Virus record (IMG/VR): IMGVR_UViG_3300035670_000307
Span: 1 to 50,615 of that record
Direction: 5' to 3' (one strand)
From: a virus
Length of the DNA stretch: 50,615 nucleotides
Below the pieces are notes generated by a model. It saw only the letters and a program-made list of their open reading frames with translations. It was not told the DNA's origin and made no database searches. The first letter of the stretch is position 1. The number at the start of each line of letters is the position of its first letter. This document shows, piece by piece, positions 30,573 to 40,350 of this stretch. The translations under genes and the position numbers were made by a program.

Positions 30573-30601
30573 TATATAGCAGAGTTCTGCCAATATTGCT
30601 A
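30573..30601 (-). promoter_or_regulatory. Promoter of the metallophosphoesterase gene
   Basis: TAGCAA and TATATA are separated by 17 bases. It lies inside the longest possible reading frame of the gene and supports the shorter start at 30534. Confidence 0.6.
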
Positions 30602-30647
30602 ATATAATTGCGCACGCCAGACATACTTGTTCCTTTTTGGGACACTG

Positions 30648-31730
30648 TTATGGAGCGACTATGTGGATCGACGTGGAATCCGCTGCCAGAGCGAACCCCG
30701 GAGAAGACACCACATCATTTCCATCCAAGAACAGTTGGTAGTCGCGGACCCACATATCCCCTAAACGGTTGTTCCAATTCTGCCTGGTTGTTTTAGTCGG
30801 ATCATTGGCGACTGTGAACCAAGGGCCGTTATCTATTGAAAACTGTGCTTTAGAATTAATTCTAAGCTCGCCATCAAACAGCGACCACGTCATATCGAGA
30901 TCCGAATAGTTACCGGATAACGACAAATATGGATCGGCACCATTGTTATAGCCAGTCATCGCATCAGTTATATCTTTATAATCATATACAATGTTTCCTT
31001 CAGAGTTTGTTGCTGCAACTGCGACGCGTCCAGAAAATATCTTTGAAGTCAGATATCCAGACACGAAATTCCTATCAGTTAAATCAATAGGTGTGCCGTT
31101 CACTCCTGATCTCACGGGACTGTAGCTGACAAGATAGCTGTTAGCTGAAATAAGGTATATGTAAGCCGCCTGTGGAAAGTTTAGTCCAACGGCCACACGC
31201 GAACCAATTTCACCAGTTTTTTCAATTTGAGTGTATGTTGGGACAGCTCCTGTTCCGATTTTTCTAGCAATTACTACATCTTTAAGAATATGATAATCAT
31301 AGACTGTCGCTGTAACCCCTTGATCAAAAGTATATACTACTGAATCGCCATTGAATCGACGTTTTAACCAAGCTTGGACAAGCTGATCAGGTGTGTCTGT
31401 TACATATACGTCTACATCAGTATATTGACCGGTTGTTGGATTAGTAAAGTTTCCGCCGTTAGCATAATACGTTACATTCTGTGACACACGTGGTGCTACA
31501 AAGCTGTTTAGCTGCAAATCTGACGAAGGCTTTCCATTTTGACACAAAAACTGATTATTACTTCCTGATCCAAATAAATAACTATCCCGGAAAGTTTTAG
31601 CTGTAGTCGTTCCTGTGTATTCGAAACCACCACCTGCACGACGTCGGATCCGACCAAGCCCGAAAACCATGTAGGCATCAGGAGTATATGACCATGCCAA
31701 GGTCTTACGGATTGAATCGGCCGTAAACAT
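30648..31730 (-). CDS. Putative tail fibre or receptor-binding protein, 360 aa
   Basis: The product is Asn-, Thr-, Tyr- and Gly-rich with alternating strands, typical of adhesive phage appendages, and the gene is clearly A/T-rich compared with the rest of the tail module. Its ATG shares a base with the preceding stop (TGATG). It lies at the end of the tail operon, where receptor-binding proteins are usual. No enzyme motif is visible. Confidence 0.55.
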   Translation of the reverse strand: MFTADSIRKTLAWSYTPDAYMVFGLGRIRRRAGGGFEYTGTTTAKTFRDSYLFGSGSNNQFLCQNGKPSSDLQLNSFVAPRVSQNVTYYANGGNFTNPTTGQYTDVDVYVTDTPDQLVQAWLKRRFNGDSVVYTFDQGVTATVYDYHILKDVVIARKIGTGAVPTYTQIEKTGEIGSRVAVGLNFPQAAYIYLISANSYLVSYSPVRSGVNGTPIDLTDRNFVSGYLTSKIFSGRVAVAATNSEGNIVYDYKDITDAMTGYNNGADPYLSLSGNYSDLDMTWSLFDGELRINSKAQFSIDNGPWFTVANDPTKTTRQNWNNRLGDMWVRDYQLFLDGNDVVSSPGFALAADSTSIHIVAP

Positions 31731-32329
31731 CAGGCACCCGCAGGCTTGATTGCAGGGTAGAGGCGGATGAGCGGTCGAAGCCCTGGAACAAGATTTACCG
31801 CATAGGCAATCTCATAGTTCCCAGACTTATTGATTGTCGGTGCAACACCCTTAGGAGCATACATATCAGCGGGAATTGTAACAGTGTTATCGCCTTGGTT
31901 CTGGATTATGATCGTGCCAGCAAGATCCACGCCTTCTGCGCCATCACTACCAGAGTAGCGCTCGAACTGCTCAATCGGCCAAAGGTTGGCCACGAGGTAT
32001 ATCGTGCAGTCGCCTGTCACCACCAAACGCCAGCAAAGCGCCTGATCGAGACTAAGGTAGATATCCTCGTCAACATCGGTGCGAAGCACGCAGAACTGGC
32101 CCTCTGACTGCAGCTCCATGTGCGACTGTCGACGGCCGTTGTAATTGTTATGCGAATTTAGATCAGGCGCACCTGTCTGCTTTACTTCACCGAAGTAACG
32201 GGAATCCGGACCATCATAATCAGTTTGCGTGCGGACAGGATAAGAGACGCCCATCTCTTTATCAGGGACACGATCGCCAGCCGGCTCTTGATATGGTGTG
32301 AACTTTGATATCTTTCTATCAATGCTCAT
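31730..32329 (-). CDS. Tail tip-associated protein, 199 aa
   Basis: The product is acidic and probably beta-rich, with a repeated strand pattern from about residue 85 (DIYLSLDQALCWRLVVTGD, then TIIIQNQGDNTVTIP). Its start and stop both overlap neighbours by one base. It is probably a structural part of the tail tip or fibre base; no family was recognised. Confidence 0.6.
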   Translation of the reverse strand: MSIDRKISKFTPYQEPAGDRVPDKEMGVSYPVRTQTDYDGPDSRYFGEVKQTGAPDLNSHNNYNGRRQSHMELQSEGQFCVLRTDVDEDIYLSLDQALCWRLVVTGDCTIYLVANLWPIEQFERYSGSDGAEGVDLAGTIIIQNQGDNTVTIPADMYAPKGVAPTINKSGNYEIAYAVNLVPGLRPLIRLYPAIKPAGA

Positions 32330-34473
32330 CAGTCACCTATATCAATCATTGCCGGAGTATCGATGTAGAATACACCCATGTTGTGATTAATTTCAAACTT
32401 CACGTTCTTGGCAACCGGAGACAACTGGAAGTCCATTGTAGCATGCATTGCTTCAACGGTTGCAGTTATGTCCGGCGTGCTTGCAGTTCCGCTAAAATTC
32501 TGAACATTACCATTAGCATCTATTGAAGCAGATGACTTTATATCGAGTTGCTTGGTGTTGTTCGCATGCACACGAAGCGTCTTATTTTTTGCATTAAGAT
32601 TATTTACAAAGACACTGTAATTGAGCGACGAGGAATATTCATCCAGCATACTCTCAACATTCCCGGCAGCATTCACCAGAGTGGCATCGATAACATATCC
32701 ACCTGGAATTCCAGGGATGTTGTAAACGGGGATCTCGGGAATGAAGTAGGAGCCACCATTGCCCGGGATCGATGCGATCTTGAGCGTGGCTTCCTGCGTT
32801 ACGAGTGAGCAGGAGATCGAGACGACCTTGCCACGGATCTCTCCGCCCTCAATCGCATAGGGATCGGCAATGCGGACGATCTCCGAGCCCGTCAGAGTGC
32901 GGACATATGACCAAGGTGCTTCAAACGAAACATATTCACGTCTGGAATCAAGCATCTTGGCTCGGGCATTGCGCCAAGCATACATGATCGCCTGATAACC
33001 CGGTGCAGGATCCTGAAGGATCACCTTCTGGTTTCCATTTGCCAGTGTCGAAGACAACCGCGCCGGACGAGAGAAGAAGGTAGGAACACCCGGGCCGCCC
33101 ACAGGATCATAGACGTCCAGAACGACGGGAACCCAATATGTCAGGCTTTCGTAAAAATTGCTGGGGGCAGTGTGTTCGGTTACACACTCCCATTGCGCAC
33201 CATCGATCTTCACGTTTGCGCCAGATGCATAATGTATACCAGCCTGCCACTCTGGATAATCTACAAACCCGTCAAGGTTCGAGACAGAGAGATTCAGAGA
33301 CTCTTCTGCCGCGTCGTATCCAGCGGTATCCTGACCAGCCCAATCGACAATAAAATGCAGCACCTCTTTGCGCTTTGCTGTAGCGATAGAGCATACCTTA
33401 TAGTTTATATTGTAGAAGTGACGCTGGAAGGATTTTTGCTTAGAAAACTCCTTGTAATAAGAATTACCTAGCGAACTTTCTTCATCAAAGCTCTCTTTTG
33501 GCGTGAACACAGGACGGCCATTGATGAAGCTGACGTCAACATCCGCCGTCGCCAATTCAGACTGCTTTTTAGCAGCCTTCTTTGGCTCTGTGTTGAAGTT
33601 TGTGCGGGTTGCCATGATGTATGGCCGCGTCCATGAATTGAACGGCGCCACACGCTGCATGTTGGCCTGATAAACCGTCCAGTCGCCTATCTTCTCTCCG
33701 ACGTTCTTACCTAGCTTGGAAGCAGGCGTAAGGCTGGCAAAAGAGCCCGGGCCGAACATGACGGCTTGGTTTCTGTCATAGAGAGCCTGACCAAGATCCA
33801 GATATTGGAAAACTTGCTGCTCGAATTCAGCAGAGAGCGTGACCCTCACTCTTCCAATAGGCTTGGTGTCAGAGGATTCATAGGACAGTGAGCCCTCGAA
33901 GAAGTTCTCTCCGAGATCGAGATACCCATTGCCATAGAGCAGATCTGTCAGCACCGGAGCGTTATGATCCGTCCTGCCCCAGTTAAGCTTGGCATACCGT
34001 GAGCTAAGGCGCTCTTCCGGCTTGCGGCGCTGTCCAATCGGCGTGTTTGTGAAGAATCTCCAAGGATCATCGTCGACGCCCGCAAGAGCCTGGTCTTCCA
34101 GATCCTGCCGCTTCACGATACCGTCGTTTGCGTTCGAGAAGTTCACAGTCGGAGGTGCAGCGGTCACGTTGACGGTCACCTTGTCGCCAATGCGACCGAC
34201 AGGCCACTTCTCGACACGACCAGTGAGCACGTGGAAAAACTCACCAGTGTCCTGATCTCTTTCCGAGATGATCACGCGCTTTTTGGTCTTGTCGCCTCTC
34301 CAATTGGCGTCGACCGCTTCGATTACGATATCCGCAGTCCAGAAGCTGTTCTCGTCATTCTTTTTGACGATCACATCGGACACGTTGAAGTCGAGACGGC
34401 AGTGCACATCCGGATCGAATGTCACGCCCTCTCCAACCAGTGCAACGTAGATTTCACGGTGGTTTACGCTCAT
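32329..34473 (-). CDS. Large tail tip / baseplate hub protein with a carbohydrate-binding module
   Basis: The 714-residue protein lies two genes downstream of the tape measure. Around residues 415-460 the pattern W-x-AGIHYASGANVKIDGAQW, then VPVV, matches small CBM5/12-like chitin- or sugar-binding modules found in tail proteins. The N-terminal 250 residues resemble tail hub proteins in general character only. The start overlaps the previous stop by 4 bases (ATGA). It should contact the cell surface. Confidence 0.65.
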   Translation of the reverse strand: MSVNHREIYVALVGEGVTFDPDVHCRLDFNVSDVIVKKNDENSFWTADIVIEAVDANWRGDKTKKRVIISERDQDTGEFFHVLTGRVEKWPVGRIGDKVTVNVTAAPPTVNFSNANDGIVKRQDLEDQALAGVDDDPWRFFTNTPIGQRRKPEERLSSRYAKLNWGRTDHNAPVLTDLLYGNGYLDLGENFFEGSLSYESSDTKPIGRVRVTLSAEFEQQVFQYLDLGQALYDRNQAVMFGPGSFASLTPASKLGKNVGEKIGDWTVYQANMQRVAPFNSWTRPYIMATRTNFNTEPKKAAKKQSELATADVDVSFINGRPVFTPKESFDEESSLGNSYYKEFSKQKSFQRHFYNINYKVCSIATAKRKEVLHFIVDWAGQDTAGYDAAEESLNLSVSNLDGFVDYPEWQAGIHYASGANVKIDGAQWECVTEHTAPSNFYESLTYWVPVVLDVYDPVGGPGVPTFFSRPARLSSTLANGNQKVILQDPAPGYQAIMYAWRNARAKMLDSRREYVSFEAPWSYVRTLTGSEIVRIADPYAIEGGEIRGKVVSISCSLVTQEATLKIASIPGNGGSYFIPEIPVYNIPGIPGGYVIDATLVNAAGNVESMLDEYSSSLNYSVFVNNLNAKNKTLRVHANNTKQLDIKSSASIDANGNVQNFSGTASTPDITATVEAMHATMDFQLSPVAKNVKFEINHNMGVFYIDTPAMIDIGD

Positions 34474-34976
34474 GGCTGATATTCTGCCTTAATGCTCCAA
34501 GTATAGACTGCACGCGTATCGTCATAACCCGTGTCGACTGCATCGATCATGATTGTAACCCGGGGAATCCACATGGTCATCGTTACTCGAGGATCGCCGT
34601 GTTGCAGCGGAATCAACCTTTTATCGTCTGTCTCACCGAAATACCAAATACGGTCTTCACCGGGGGAAAACGGAAGATCTTCTCTGGCGTAGTCACCAAA
34701 GAACTGCTCGAACTTCGGCACATCGATTTCGATTTCATCACCGAAACTGATATCCGAAAGCGGAGCCGGCACGACGGAATCGCCGCTGATGGTGATCTTG
34801 CGCAAGTTGAGCAGGTGCGGCCGACGCAGGGTCACACGATGCCCGGCGACCAGGCGGCGGTTCGATCCAACCTCGTCAAGGAAGCCCCCATCGGCCTTCA
34901 CATTGCGAAGGCACTTATGGTTTATGTCCTTGCCGATGATGCGGAAGTAAGTGGAAGCATTGTTCTGGTTAGACAT
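34470..34976 (-). CDS. Putative distal tail protein, 168 aa
   Basis: It lies between the tape measure and the large tip protein, the place of distal tail or minor tail proteins. The product has a strand-rich pattern with several Arg-x-Thr-Leu turns. The ATG overlaps the tape measure stop (TAATG). No sequence motif identifies the family; the call rests on order and size. Confidence 0.6.
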   Translation of the reverse strand: MSNQNNASTYFRIIGKDINHKCLRNVKADGGFLDEVGSNRRLVAGHRVTLRRPHLLNLRKITISGDSVVPAPLSDISFGDEIEIDVPKFEQFFGDYAREDLPFSPGEDRIWYFGETDDKRLIPLQHGDPRVTMTMWIPRVTIMIDAVDTGYDDTRAVYTWSIKAEYQP

Positions 34977-37900
34977 TATCTACCCCACGAGGAAGCGCCG
35001 TTGGCTCTTGCTCGAGCAACGTCATTGTCCAGTTCGCTGACGGTCTGCGTGTCCATGTTGCCTTCGTAAACTCCAAGGCCAAGGCGCGTCAGATCGATGA
35101 TGATTGGCTGCTTCTGACCAGCTACAGCCGGATCTGTGGCAGGTGCCTGTGTGCCAGCGCCGAAGGTAGCATTGTCATTTGCAGCCATGTCGTTCGCGGC
35201 AATCTGCTGTTGCTGCTTCATGAGATCGGCAGTGCTCTGGTTGTTCTTGATCTGCTCATTGAGAAGCTTGCGCTGGGCTTCTGCAGCGGCGATCATGTCG
35301 CTGGTCATGGAGATTTCAGGCGTCATGTTCTGCCCGAAAGCGACATACTGCGCCATCTGTGCAGCTTCGGCAGGATCATAGCCTTGGTTCCGGAACGCTT
35401 CGAAGTTCCGGTTACCCTTCATGCTATTAGCAAGGTCATTCAAACCAGCGCGAGCTTGGAACGCATCAGTCTGGAATGTCAGAAGGTCTGCGCCACCCTT
35501 GATCTGGTTATCGAAGCGCTCGTAAACCTTGTATGTCGCATACAGTGCAACAGCAGCGGCGGCCAAGGCAGCAACAGCCACACCAGCCGTTGTCGCAGCT
35601 GCACCAAGAGCGGCAAGGCGTGTGGCTCCACCAGCCATCGCAGTTGCATAAGATCCGACGATAACACCGTTGAAGGCAGTGACAGCACCTGTCGCCAGAG
35701 CAACAGCGCCCGGGATCCTGCTGAAAGCGAACAGCGCGCCAAGGAGGTATCCGACGTTACCCTGAATTCCGACGCTCTTTAGCGCATCAGAGATCAGCAG
35801 GAACGCATCAGCAATGCCGCGTGCAGCGTCAGCCATGCCTTGGAAGGCCATGCCAATCGTGTCTTTGTTATTGACGATCCACTGCAGGGCATTCGTGATG
35901 ATATCGCGCACCTGGAATGCCAGTTCGAGCGACTTGGAATCGTAAGGCGCATTAGGATCGGTGCTCGAGACGTTATCCTGTCCAGTGACAAGATTGCCGA
36001 GAGCATTCCTGAATCCATAAGCCTGCTTCATACCGCTGGTGGCATCCACAGGTGCAGACTTATCACCGCTAAGCAGGCCCCAAAGCCCCTTTAGTGAGGT
36101 TTTGAGATTTTCGATCTTTTGATTGTAATCCTCGAGATTATTCAGGATCCCAAGGCCAGTTTCATCCAAGAGAGGATTCAACTTTTTCGTGCGGAAACCA
36201 GCAAGGGCCATACTAAGCTGGCCAAGCCAGTAAGCGGCATAGAAGATCGCATCTCCGAATGTCTCGAAGGTGTTTGATCCAGTGAGCGCCTTAAGACCCA
36301 TCTTCGAGATTTCGAAAGACACAGAGATCAATGACGAAGCAAGATCAGCAAGCGGATTGCCCGACAGAGTGCCCTCGTCGAGATTGATGTTAACCTCACG
36401 AATGAAGTCTATCAGAGACTCAAACGCCTGCGACACAGACGGGATAACCACGCCTGACTGCTTCAGGGCATAGAGCGCACGCGAGAACACTTCCTTCACT
36501 TCGGTGAAGACGTCAACCACGCCCAAGCCGACAGTGACAATCGTGTCGAAACCCTTTGCCAGAAAATCGAGCACGCCTTCGAAGCGATAACCGCCCTTGT
36601 TGGCCAGCTCTATGCGCTCATTAATTCTGTCAATTGATGCAGCAAGCTTCTCGCCAAAGCGAGTGAATGCTCCATCCTTCGACAGCGCCGTGAAGATGTT
36701 GGAGATGTTCTGGTAAAGACGCATCATCGATTCATCGAGCTTGCCCGATGCGATGACAGTCTTGGCATTTTCCCAAGCTGACTTCAGACGGCCGAAAGCG
36801 ACACGGCTTGTGTTAGCCATGCTTTCGGCAGCCGCGCCATATTCCTTTTCTAGCTGTGCAGAGAATTTCTTGATGAACTCGGCGGCACTGACATCTTCCT
36901 TCTGCACCATCTCATTGAAATCTTTGACAGACATTCCATAAGCGCGTGCAGCTATTCCGACAGCACCGGGCAGAGCTTCAGCTAGCTGCCCCTTAAGTTC
37001 TTCGGAGTAGATCTTCCCCTTAGAAGCCATCTGCCCGAGAGCAATAAAGGCTCTCTTGGCATTGTCTTCTGTTCCGCCAAGAACGGTGTTGGTGGCAGTC
37101 ACTGTTTTAAACAGCTTCTGCATATCATCACTTGCAAGGCCTGTGCCCTGCGTTGAAGCCTTCAGACGGATGTAGCTGCCAGCAAGGTCATTGACCGACA
37201 GACCATGCTGGTATGCCAGCTGATTAAGGTATGCCAGATCCTGCGCTGTGGTTTGAGCATTTCCAGAGTTTATGTCACGAAGGCCAGGACCATTTGTGTC
37301 AGACGCAAAAACCGGACGGCCATTAGCAGCATTGATTTCAGTGTTAAGCGCACGCAGAGCCGAGACGCTGCCCTGAAGGCTGGCGTTTGAGTTATAGAGA
37401 TTCTGGAATCCGCGTGCCAGTGCAGCAACGCCAAAACCAGCTGACAGGATCGAGAAGCCAAGCGTCCTTACAGCACCGTTGACGGCCGAAACAGCACCAC
37501 GAATCCCGTTGAATACAGGAACGATACCGCCAAGGTTTCTGATCGCAGTAAGAGCGAACGATCCCAGCTGACGCATGCCGCCAAGCGTGGTGTTAAACGT
37601 GAATGAGCCGACACGACCCATCGTGTTGAACAGGCGTCCGAAATCAGCCTGTAGAGACGAAGCGAACGTCTTCAGGCCAGCGCCATTGAACTGGCGACGG
37701 TTGAAGTTGTCCGACTGACGCTGCAGCTCTCGCATCTGCGCAGTGAGACGGTTGGCACGCTTTACATCTTCCTCCGACAGGAGATGGATGCCATGCGCAT
37801 TCAGGAATCCGACAAGACGCTGCAGCTCGAGAAGGTCACGCTTGAGAGATTCCAGATAGCGCTTGTTATCGTCAGACAGTCCGCCCTTTTCCGACTTGAG

Positions 37901-39382
37901 CCGGCCAAGACGGTTGAGCTCCGACTGGATAGCCTTCTGCTCACGGATTGCTTCATCAAGCTTGGCTTTGATGCCAGCTTGAAGCGCAATCCTCGGATCG
38001 GTGTTGACGTTCTTGACCTCACGGATTTGCTGCGCAACCCGGCGCCACTGCTCCTGAAGGCGTGTGACGTCCTTGATCTCGTTGGGATCGAGCAGACCAC
38101 GACCGTTGCTCTTTACCGAACGGATCTGATTGCCGATCTGCGCAAGCTCACCACGCAGACGCTGGAGCTGTTGCAGGTCACGGGCATCGAGAGCACCGGC
38201 CTGTCCAAGCTTGCCGAGACGGTTTAGCTCGCTCTGGACATACTTCTGATCAGCGACCAGGCGACGATACTGATTACGCAGAGCCTCGAGCTTGGCAATC
38301 GCAGGATCGACAGAAGGAGGTGGAACGTTCTGCACCTCACGGATCTTCGCCCCGAGACGGCCGAATTCCCGTGTCAGACGGTCGACGTCCTTGATCTCGT
38401 TGGGATTCAGGATGCTCTTGCCGTTGCGGTTAAGCTCCTGAAGCACCTTGGCGAGATTGCGGTATTCCTGCTTCAGGCGAGCAAGGTCAGCCTGCTCACG
38501 AGCACCGATGCTGTTCTTGTTTCCAAGGTCATTAAGACGCTTGTATTCCTTCGACAGCTGCGTCTGCTCGCGGACAGCGCCTGCCAGATCGCCACGAAGC
38601 TTGCTGGCATAGCTGTTAGGAGCTGACGAGGAATTCTTAACCTCACGGATCTGCTGTGCAACCAGTCTCCACTGATCTTGCAGACGGGCAACGTCCTTGA
38701 GCTCGTTAGGATCGAGCAGTCCCTTGCCATTCGTCTTGACCGTGCGGATCTGACGACCAACGTCAGCAAGCTCGTTGCGAAGGGACTGAAGCTTCTGGAA
38801 GTCGGCAGATCCCAGATTGCCCGCAGCACCAAGCCGAGACAGTCTCGAGATTTCGTTCTGCAGGAACTTCTGATCTACCAGAAGACGGCGATACTGATCA
38901 CGCAGAGCCTGTGCACGCGCAACGTTCGGATCCACCGGGGTAGGTGGCACATTGCGGACAGAGCGGATCTTTTCACCAAGACGACCGAATTCACGAGTGA
39001 GACGTTCAACGTCTGTGAATTCACCGGGATCGAGTATACGACGGCCGTTCCGGTTAAGGTCACGGATGACACGGCCGATATTATTGTATTCCTGCTTTAG
39101 TCTGGCAAGATCGGTCTGTTCGCGTGACCCAAGAGCATTCTTCGATCCGAGATCCTGAAGACGACGCATCTCCTTGGCGAGATAAGCCTGCTCTTTGATC
39201 GCCCGGGCATAATCTTCACGAAGCTTGTTCGCAAAATTGGTCGCACCGGCCTTCTTGCCCATGCGAGACAGCTGTTCATCCGTCCTTGCAGCATCCTGCG
39301 AGATAACCCGCAGGGCATCCTGAACATCCTTGTGTCCAAGCGCCTTGAAGAACAGCTCAATCGTGGAACGCTCTTTACCCAT
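34976..39382 (-). CDS. Tape measure protein, 1,468 aa
   Basis: The longest gene, as usual for the tail-length ruler. Residues about 51-558 are five repeats of roughly 95-107 residues (recurring LDPNEIKDV, RLTREFGRL and AQQIREVKN). Units 1 and 3 are most alike, as are 2 and 4. A tape-measure N-terminal domain follows near 690-860 (GLSVNDLAGSYIRLKAST, GKIYSEELKGQLAEALPGA), then hydrophobic helices (about 560-670 and 1210-1280). The -10 box of the promoter ends 6 bases before the ATG, with no Shine-Dalgarno. Confidence 0.9.
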   Translation of the reverse strand: MGKERSTIELFFKALGHKDVQDALRVISQDAARTDEQLSRMGKKAGATNFANKLREDYARAIKEQAYLAKEMRRLQDLGSKNALGSREQTDLARLKQEYNNIGRVIRDLNRNGRRILDPGEFTDVERLTREFGRLGEKIRSVRNVPPTPVDPNVARAQALRDQYRRLLVDQKFLQNEISRLSRLGAAGNLGSADFQKLQSLRNELADVGRQIRTVKTNGKGLLDPNELKDVARLQDQWRLVAQQIREVKNSSSAPNSYASKLRGDLAGAVREQTQLSKEYKRLNDLGNKNSIGAREQADLARLKQEYRNLAKVLQELNRNGKSILNPNEIKDVDRLTREFGRLGAKIREVQNVPPPSVDPAIAKLEALRNQYRRLVADQKYVQSELNRLGKLGQAGALDARDLQQLQRLRGELAQIGNQIRSVKSNGRGLLDPNEIKDVTRLQEQWRRVAQQIREVKNVNTDPRIALQAGIKAKLDEAIREQKAIQSELNRLGRLKSEKGGLSDDNKRYLESLKRDLLELQRLVGFLNAHGIHLLSEEDVKRANRLTAQMRELQRQSDNFNRRQFNGAGLKTFASSLQADFGRLFNTMGRVGSFTFNTTLGGMRQLGSFALTAIRNLGGIVPVFNGIRGAVSAVNGAVRTLGFSILSAGFGVAALARGFQNLYNSNASLQGSVSALRALNTEINAANGRPVFASDTNGPGLRDINSGNAQTTAQDLAYLNQLAYQHGLSVNDLAGSYIRLKASTQGTGLASDDMQKLFKTVTATNTVLGGTEDNAKRAFIALGQMASKGKIYSEELKGQLAEALPGAVGIAARAYGMSVKDFNEMVQKEDVSAAEFIKKFSAQLEKEYGAAAESMANTSRVAFGRLKSAWENAKTVIASGKLDESMMRLYQNISNIFTALSKDGAFTRFGEKLAASIDRINERIELANKGGYRFEGVLDFLAKGFDTIVTVGLGVVDVFTEVKEVFSRALYALKQSGVVIPSVSQAFESLIDFIREVNINLDEGTLSGNPLADLASSLISVSFEISKMGLKALTGSNTFETFGDAIFYAAYWLGQLSMALAGFRTKKLNPLLDETGLGILNNLEDYNQKIENLKTSLKGLWGLLSGDKSAPVDATSGMKQAYGFRNALGNLVTGQDNVSSTDPNAPYDSKSLELAFQVRDIITNALQWIVNNKDTIGMAFQGMADAARGIADAFLLISDALKSVGIQGNVGYLLGALFAFSRIPGAVALATGAVTAFNGVIVGSYATAMAGGATRLAALGAAATTAGVAVAALAAAAVALYATYKVYERFDNQIKGGADLLTFQTDAFQARAGLNDLANSMKGNRNFEAFRNQGYDPAEAAQMAQYVAFGQNMTPEISMTSDMIAAAEAQRKLLNEQIKNNQSTADLMKQQQQIAANDMAANDNATFGAGTQAPATDPAVAGQKQPIIIDLTRLGLGVYEGNMDTQTVSELDNDVARARANGASSWGR
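37708..39232 (-). repeat. Internal repeats of the tape measure gene
   Basis: Five units of about 300 bases each encode the repeated coiled-coil region. Pairwise similarity (1 with 3, 2 with 4) suggests that a two-unit block was duplicated, with unit 5 more divergent. Confidence 0.75.
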
Positions 39383-39388
39383 TCAGGT

Positions 39389-39418
39389 ATCCTAGCATAA
39401 CTGGCATGAAAATTGCTA
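39389..39418 (-). promoter_or_regulatory. Leaderless-type promoter of the tape measure
   Basis: TAGCAA and TAGGAT are separated by 18 bases, with CATGCCA in the spacer. The -10 box ends 6 bases before the ATG. TCTAGCA overlaps the -35. Confidence 0.6.
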
Positions 39419-39452
39419 GAGCAGCTAGCAGCGTCCCACGACTAAAGCCGAG

Positions 39453-39926
39453 TCAGAATGGGATCTCGTCTTCTTCAAAGCGGGAATTGCCGCCTCTTTG
39501 ATCACCACGGTCACGCTCATCACGCCTGTCATCACGGCGATCATCGTTGCGAGCATTGCCACGACCGGTGTCATTGCCACCTTCTGCACGCCCCAGAAGC
39601 TTCAGCTCTCCGGTGTATTTTTCGACCACAACTTCTGTGACCAGGCGATCATTGCCGTCCTTGTCGACCCATTTGCGTGTCTTGAGCTTGCCCTCGAGAT
39701 AGACCTGCGAACCCTTCTTCAGGAACCGCTCTGCAACATCGATAATACGCTCATTGAAGATTACGATGTTGTGCCACTCTGTGGCTTCCTTGCGATCGCC
39801 TTCGCGTGTCTTATAAACGTCGGTTGTAGCAAGACGGAAGCTGGTAAGCTTGCCATTGCCGATCTCACGGGTTTCCGGGTCGGATCCCAGATTACCAATC
39901 AGTGTTACCTTATTGAGGCTGCTCAA
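39453..39926 (-). CDS. ssb: Single-stranded DNA-binding protein
   Basis: The OB-fold N-terminal part is clear (LNKVTLIGNLGSDPE, WHNIVIFNE, KGSQVYLEGKLKTRKW), followed by an Arg-, Asp- and Gly-rich linker and the acidic tip DEIPF that binds partner proteins. It coats ssDNA in replication and recombination. The start is TTG, with GGAGA upstream. It lies inside the tail operon, overlapping the T frame by 17 bases, rather than with the replication genes; this is unusual. Confidence 0.93.
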   Translation of the reverse strand: MSSLNKVTLIGNLGSDPETREIGNGKLTSFRLATTDVYKTREGDRKEATEWHNIVIFNERIIDVAERFLKKGSQVYLEGKLKTRKWVDKDGNDRLVTEVVVEKYTGELKLLGRAEGGNDTGRGNARNDDRRDDRRDERDRGDQRGGNSRFEEDEIPF

Positions 39927-40350
39927 TTTTACTCTCCTTCATAGCGAAGAACATCTTCGCCTGTTCAAGTGCGGCTTGGCTGGCACTTTCATAATCGTCG
40001 CTGTTTTCGACGTCTTCGGCAGGCTTGTGCTGCACCAGTTTCACCACCTCACGCTTCATGAGACGGTTCACATGCTCGTCGAACAATGAGACGGCCTTGC
40101 CGCCATTCACACCGGCCGCGATAGCGAGGAACGTGGCTCTTGCATCAGCAGCACGACGCCTGTTCAAGGCTGCTGTCATATTGCGATGCAGACAGACCAT
40201 GCGCCTTGGCGAAAGTGTTTCAGGGCATGGATGCACGCCGTTCAAGCGCAGATCCATGCACATCTCCGACCAAAGCTGCCAGAGGCTTACTTGGTCTTGG
40301 CTACTGCCTTCTTCGCCACCTTCTTCGGGGCGGCGATAGGTTCGTTTCCC
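39910..40350 (-). CDS. T part of the G-T tail assembly chaperone (-1 frameshift)
   Basis: This frame is open from the slippery site at 40344-40350 to 39910, and would be read as the extension of the G protein after a -1 shift. The sequence before its first ATG (40263) is open without stops, as needed for a fusion. The fused product would have about 267 residues. G and G-T chaperones coat the tape measure during tail assembly and are absent from the mature virion. Independent initiation at 40263 has no good ribosome site. Confidence 0.75.
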   Translation of the reverse strand, partial: GKRTYRRPEEGGEEGSSQDQVSLWQLWSEMCMDLRLNGVHPCPETLSPRRMVCLHRNMTAALNRRRAADARATFLAIAAGVNGGKAVSLFDEHVNRLMKREVVKLVQHKPAEDVENSDDYESASQAALEQAKMFFAMKESKIEQPQ

